A stretch of 35,576 nt of DNA, taken from contig CAKOYD010000010.1 in NCBI GenBank assembly GCA_934130545.1, positions 1 to 35,576 of the forward strand, in the 5' to 3' direction. Made by a program: the position numbers and the translations under genes. Numbering within the stretch: the first letter of the stretch is position 1; every line of letters begins with the position of its first letter. Under the pieces are notes generated by a model, which did not search any database, was not told where the DNA came from, and saw only the letters and a list, made by a program, of their open reading frames with translations. Positions 32,772 to 35,576 of this stretch are shown piece after piece. The DNA is from an uncultured Bacilli bacterium (GTDB lineage: Bacteria > Bacillota_I > Bacilli_A > RF39 > UBA660).

Positions 32772-33314
32772 TTATATTGTCATAAGTTCATTTTCTTTTT
32801 CTTTTAATTTTTCATCTATTTCTTTATTAAATTTATTTATTAATTCTTGAACTTTTTCATTACCTGATTTTTCTTCATCTTCAGGTAATTCTAATCTTTT
32901 TAATTCATTATTAGCATCTTGTCTAATATTTCTAAGTGCTATTTTACCTTCTTCGGCTAAAGCTTTAACTTGTTTAACTAATTCTTTTCTTCTATCTTCA
33001 GTTAATGGTGGAATAACAATAAATACTACTTCACCATTGTTATTAGGAGTTACTCCTAAATTAGCTTCAAATATAGCTTTTTCAATACCAGCTAAAGCAC
33101 TTCTATCATATGGTTTAATAGATAGTTGACGAGCTTCTGGAATAGTGATATTAGCAATTTGTTTTAATGGGGTTGGAACACCATAATACTCTACCATAAT
33201 TCCATCTAACATACTTGGGTTAGCTCTTCCTGCTCTAACATTTGTAAATTTTTTATCAAGACTAATTAACGCTTGTTGCATTCTTTCATTAGTATCATTT
33301 AATACTGTGTTCAT
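32772..33314 (-). CDS. frr: Ribosome recycling factor
   Basis: RRF splits post-termination ribosomes together with EF-G. The 180 residues show the family pattern throughout: KFTNVRAGRANPSMLDGIMV, PLKQIANITIPEARQL, and IPPLTEDRRKELVKQVKA. The C-terminal helix of the three-helix bundle is intact. GAAAGGAAG lies upstream of the ATG. An extended -10 element (TGATAAAAT) lies just before, so frr may have its own promoter after the rplT terminator. Confidence 0.96.
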   Translation of the reverse strand: MNTVLNDTNERMQQALISLDKKFTNVRAGRANPSMLDGIMVEYYGVPTPLKQIANITIPEARQLSIKPYDRSALAGIEKAIFEANLGVTPNNNGEVVFIVIPPLTEDRRKELVKQVKALAEEGKIALRNIRQDANNELKRLELPEDEEKSGNEKVQELINKFNKEIDEKLKEKENELMTI

Positions 33315-33375
33315 ATAATCTTCCTTTCGTATAATGTTATTTTATCATACTTAAAGATTTTTGGCTATAATAATT

Positions 33376-33405
33376 AAAAAATATTAGAAATTAATCTAAT
33401 ATTTT
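33376..33405 (-). terminator. Terminator of infC-rpmI-rplT
   Basis: Minus-strand stem AAAATATTAGA/TCTAATATTTT with a 6-base loop (33405-33378) and a short T-run. It overlaps the rplT stop codon. Confidence 0.8.
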
Positions 33406-33925
33406 ACTTTTTTTCTTCTTTAGCTGTGCTTTTTTTAGTTGTAGTCTTTGTTGTTGTTTTCTTTGTTGTACTTGCTTTTTTAGTAGTTTTTGGTTTTTCT
33501 TCCTTAACTGCTACTTTATCTTCAGTTTTGCTTGCAGCTTTTACTACTTCTTTTGGAGTATATGCTTTTCCATCTAATGCATCTTTAGCAATTACTACTA
33601 AGTCTGCAAATGCTTCTTTGTTATCGATAGCAAGTTCTGATAACATCTTTCTATTGATTGTTATACCTGCTTTAGATAGTCCATTGATGAATTTAGAATA
33701 ACTGATTTCGTTTTCACGACATGCAGCATTGATTCTTGTAATCCATAACTTTCTGAAGTTTCTCTTGTTTTGTCTTCTATCTCTGAATGCATATTGTCCT
33801 GAATGCATAACTTGTTCATGAGCACTCTTATATAATCTATGTTTACTTCCAAAATAACCCTTAGCTTCTTTTAAAACTTTTTTTCTTCTCGCACGTGCAA
33901 TTGTTCCGCCTTTAACTCTTGTCAT
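33404..33925 (-). CDS. rplT: Ribosomal protein L20 with long Lys/Thr tail
   Basis: L20 is an early assembly protein of the large subunit and, in Firmicutes, represses its own operon. Residues 1-117 are a normal L20 (MTRVKGGTIARARRKKVLKE, GYFGSKHRLYKSA, LWITRINAACRENEISYSKF). The last ~55 residues are an added low-complexity Lys/Thr/Ala tail, beyond the usual ~118-residue length. AGGAGGAAT lies upstream of the ATG. Confidence 0.96.
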   Translation of the reverse strand: MTRVKGGTIARARRKKVLKEAKGYFGSKHRLYKSAHEQVMHSGQYAFRDRRQNKRNFRKLWITRINAACRENEISYSKFINGLSKAGITINRKMLSELAIDNKEAFADLVVIAKDALDGKAYTPKEVVKAASKTEDKVAVKEEKPKTTKKASTTKKTTTKTTTKKSTAKEEKK

Positions 33926-33946
33926 TTCTTATTCCTCCTATACTAA

Positions 33947-34150
33947 CTATATTAAATCTTTTACTCTTGATAAATCTGATTTGTGTAATCCGTGTGCTTG
34001 TCTTTTCTTTCTACTTGTTTTAGCACTGTTTTTACCAGTGTTGTGTAGTTTTCCTTGTTTTGCTATAGAAATACTACCACTTTTTCTAACATTTAAAACC
34101 TTTTTTAAACCTTTATGTGTTTTCTTTTTGATTTTCTTTACTTTTGTCAT
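33947..34150 (-). CDS. rpmI: Ribosomal protein L35
   Basis: This is a 67-residue basic protein of the 50S subunit. The N-terminal THKGLKKVLNVRKSGSI and the middle KRQAHGLHKSDLSRVKDL are L35 signatures. It lies between infC and rplT in the standard order. AAGGAGGAAAC precedes the ATG. Confidence 0.95.
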   Translation of the reverse strand: MTKVKKIKKKTHKGLKKVLNVRKSGSISIAKQGKLHNTGKNSAKTSRKKRQAHGLHKSDLSRVKDLI

Positions 34151-34163
34151 TTTTGTTTCCTCC

Positions 34164-34685
34164 TTATTTTTTAGGTGTTAATTGCATAAACATTGATCTA
34201 CCTTCTAATTTAGGTTCGATTTCAACATCTGCAATATCTGAAAGTTCATCTCTAAATTTGTACAAAACATCTTTAGCAAGTTCTGGATGGGCAATTTGTC
34301 TTCCTTTAAATCTAATACTTGCTTTAATTTTGCTTCCTTTTTCTAAGTTTTTGCGAGCATTCTTTACTCTAGTGTCAAAATCATGAATATCAATAGTTAC
34401 TGATAATCTAAATTCTTTAGTGTCCACAACTGTTTCACGTTGTTTCTTTAAAGCATCTTTGGCTTTTTTCTTTTTTTCATACTTAAACTTATTGTAATCC
34501 ATTATTTTGCATACTGGTGGATTAGAATTTTCACTCATAAGCACTAAATCAAATCCAGCATAACTAGCAAGTGTTAATGCATCTTGCTTACTCTTTAATC
34601 CAAGTTGTTCTCCGTTTGGACCAATTACCAACATTTCCTTGCATCTTATTTGTTCATTTACAAGGTTTTCCCTTTCTTTTGTTAT
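34164..34685 (-). CDS. infC: Translation initiation factor IF-3 (AUA start)
   Basis: IF-3 checks start codons and keeps 30S subunits free. Its N domain begins NEQIRCKEMLVIGPNGEQLG, followed by the Lys-rich linker KFKYEKKKKAKDALKKQR. The C domain has IDIHDFDTRVKNARKNLEKG and KASIRFKGRQ. No ATG, GTG or TTG fits the strong site GGAGG: the TTG at 34700 lies inside it. The codon 8 bases after it is ATA (34685-34683), so I propose an AUA start. Rare AUU/AUC/AUA starts are a known feature of infC and underlie its autoregulation. Downstream genes are rpmI and rplT. Confidence 0.92.
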   Translation of the reverse strand: MTKERENLVNEQIRCKEMLVIGPNGEQLGLKSKQDALTLASYAGFDLVLMSENSNPPVCKIMDYNKFKYEKKKKAKDALKKQRETVVDTKEFRLSVTIDIHDFDTRVKNARKNLEKGSKIKASIRFKGRQIAHPELAKDVLYKFRDELSDIADVEIEPKLEGRSMFMQLTPKK

Positions 34686-34698
34686 ATATAACACCTCC

Positions 34699-34825
34699 AA
34701 AAAAATGAATACAGAAAAATACCGTATTCATCTTTACTTTATAATATCAAGAATAATTATATAGCCTTTGACCCATTACTTATATGTAATCAGGTGAGAT
34801 AAATACATCTACTTTCCGTTTCTCG
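34699..34825 (-). promoter_or_regulatory. Leader with attenuator for infC-rpmI-rplT
   Basis: The ~125-base leader ends in the terminator TGAATACGG/CTGTATTCA (34730-34722 with 34714-34706), then seven T just before the infC ribosome binding site. An upstream stem (ATTAC/GTAAT with flanking ACC/GGT near 34765-34795) precedes it. The arrangement matches the L20 autoregulatory leader of Firmicutes, where L20 binding favours termination. Confidence 0.8.
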
Positions 34826-34831
34826 TTATAG

Positions 34832-34860
34832 ATTATATTATATAATATGCCTAAAGTCAA
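34832..34860 (-). promoter_or_regulatory. Promoter of infC-rpmI-rplT
   Basis: Minus-strand TTGACT (34860-34855), a 17-base spacer and TATAAT (34837-34832). It lies ~90 bases after the 5S gene end. Confidence 0.85.
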
Positions 34861-34947
34861 GCAATATTTGCTTAATTTTGTCATTATTATCTAAAAAAGA
34901 TATGTAATTTTATGTTTACATGTCCTTTTTACATAAACATAAAAAAA

Positions 34948-35056
34948 ATATTGGCAATTTCCTATTTTTGCATTTCTGCTATCGTCGGCGTTAAAGTGCT
35001 TAACTTCTGTGTTCGGGATGGGTACAGGTGAGCCACTTTGCTATCTTCACCAATAT
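34948..35056 (-). rRNA. rrf: 5S ribosomal RNA
   Basis: The minus strand carries the 5S core ACCCATCCCGAACACAGAAG and then TTAAGC. The terminal helix ATATTGG/CCAATAT closes the ~109-base molecule, followed by a T-run. It lies directly after the 23S gene in the usual 23S-5S order. Confidence 0.92.
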
Positions 35057-35130
35057 ATTTTATCTATTTTTTATTTCTAGTTCTCTGAAAACAAGATAAC
35101 ATGATTTTTATTTCTTTCATCAAATTTTGG

Positions 35131-35576
<446 letters not shown>

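Noticed and set aside
33661..33852. Minus-strand frame inside rplT
   Set aside because: It is another frame of the L20 gene with no ribosome binding site; L20 itself is intact.

Overview
The window is a chromosomal segment of a strongly AT-rich, low-GC Gram-positive (Bacilli-type) bacterium. Genes read through with TGG as Trp and TGA as stop, so this is not the mycoplasma code. T-box leaders, SepF, DivIVA, a sortase, NlpC/P60 and YqfQ-like proteins point to a walled member of the Bacilli. An uncultured gut lineage of the RF39 kind would fit, but that is inference. Nearly every gene lies on the minus strand; the only plus-strand gene is a small yqfQ-like one. No transposase, integrase, CRISPR array or phage gene was seen.

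Read in the direction of transcription (high to low coordinates), the window starts in the 3' end of 23S rRNA, then 5S rRNA, then infC-rpmI-rplT behind an attenuator leader. Next come frr, an unknown gene, and pheS-pheT behind a Phe T-box. Two tandem TasA/camelysin-like secreted proteins and the convergent yqfQ-like gene follow. Then comes a type IV pilus and cell-envelope run: pilC, prepilin peptidase, a lipoprotein, an acidic unknown, DUF948, YtxH, a small pilin, sepF and divIVA. After it lie a very large sigma-70 factor and ileS behind an Ile T-box.

The lower part holds two paralogous membrane-anchored proteins, a pilin-like protein carrying four dockerin domains, an nfeD/SPFH pair, tRNA-Gln(CTG), a sortase with its likely substrate, two membrane unknowns, truA and an RluA-family pseudouridine synthase. 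It ends with a 1.8-kb surface-protein cassette, an ABC-F ATPase, an NlpC/P60 protein and a repeat-rich non-coding end.

The most interesting part is the cassette at about 3188-5027. A promoter drives a tiny ORF containing a run of ten G, followed by a strong terminator-like hairpin and then a secreted surface-protein gene. With the run as given, the tiny ORF stops before the hairpin. One G fewer (or two more) would let ribosomes translate into the hairpin. This suggests a phase-variable, translation-coupled antitermination switch. The cassette is also bounded by a 35/36-bp imperfect direct repeat that duplicates the 3' end (last codons, stop and terminator) of the neighbouring pseudouridine synthase gene. 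Other notable points are a sigma factor with two extra region-4-like modules, a pilin-dockerin protein lacking Glu5, a sortase without the catalytic Arg, and an infC that appears to start at AUA.
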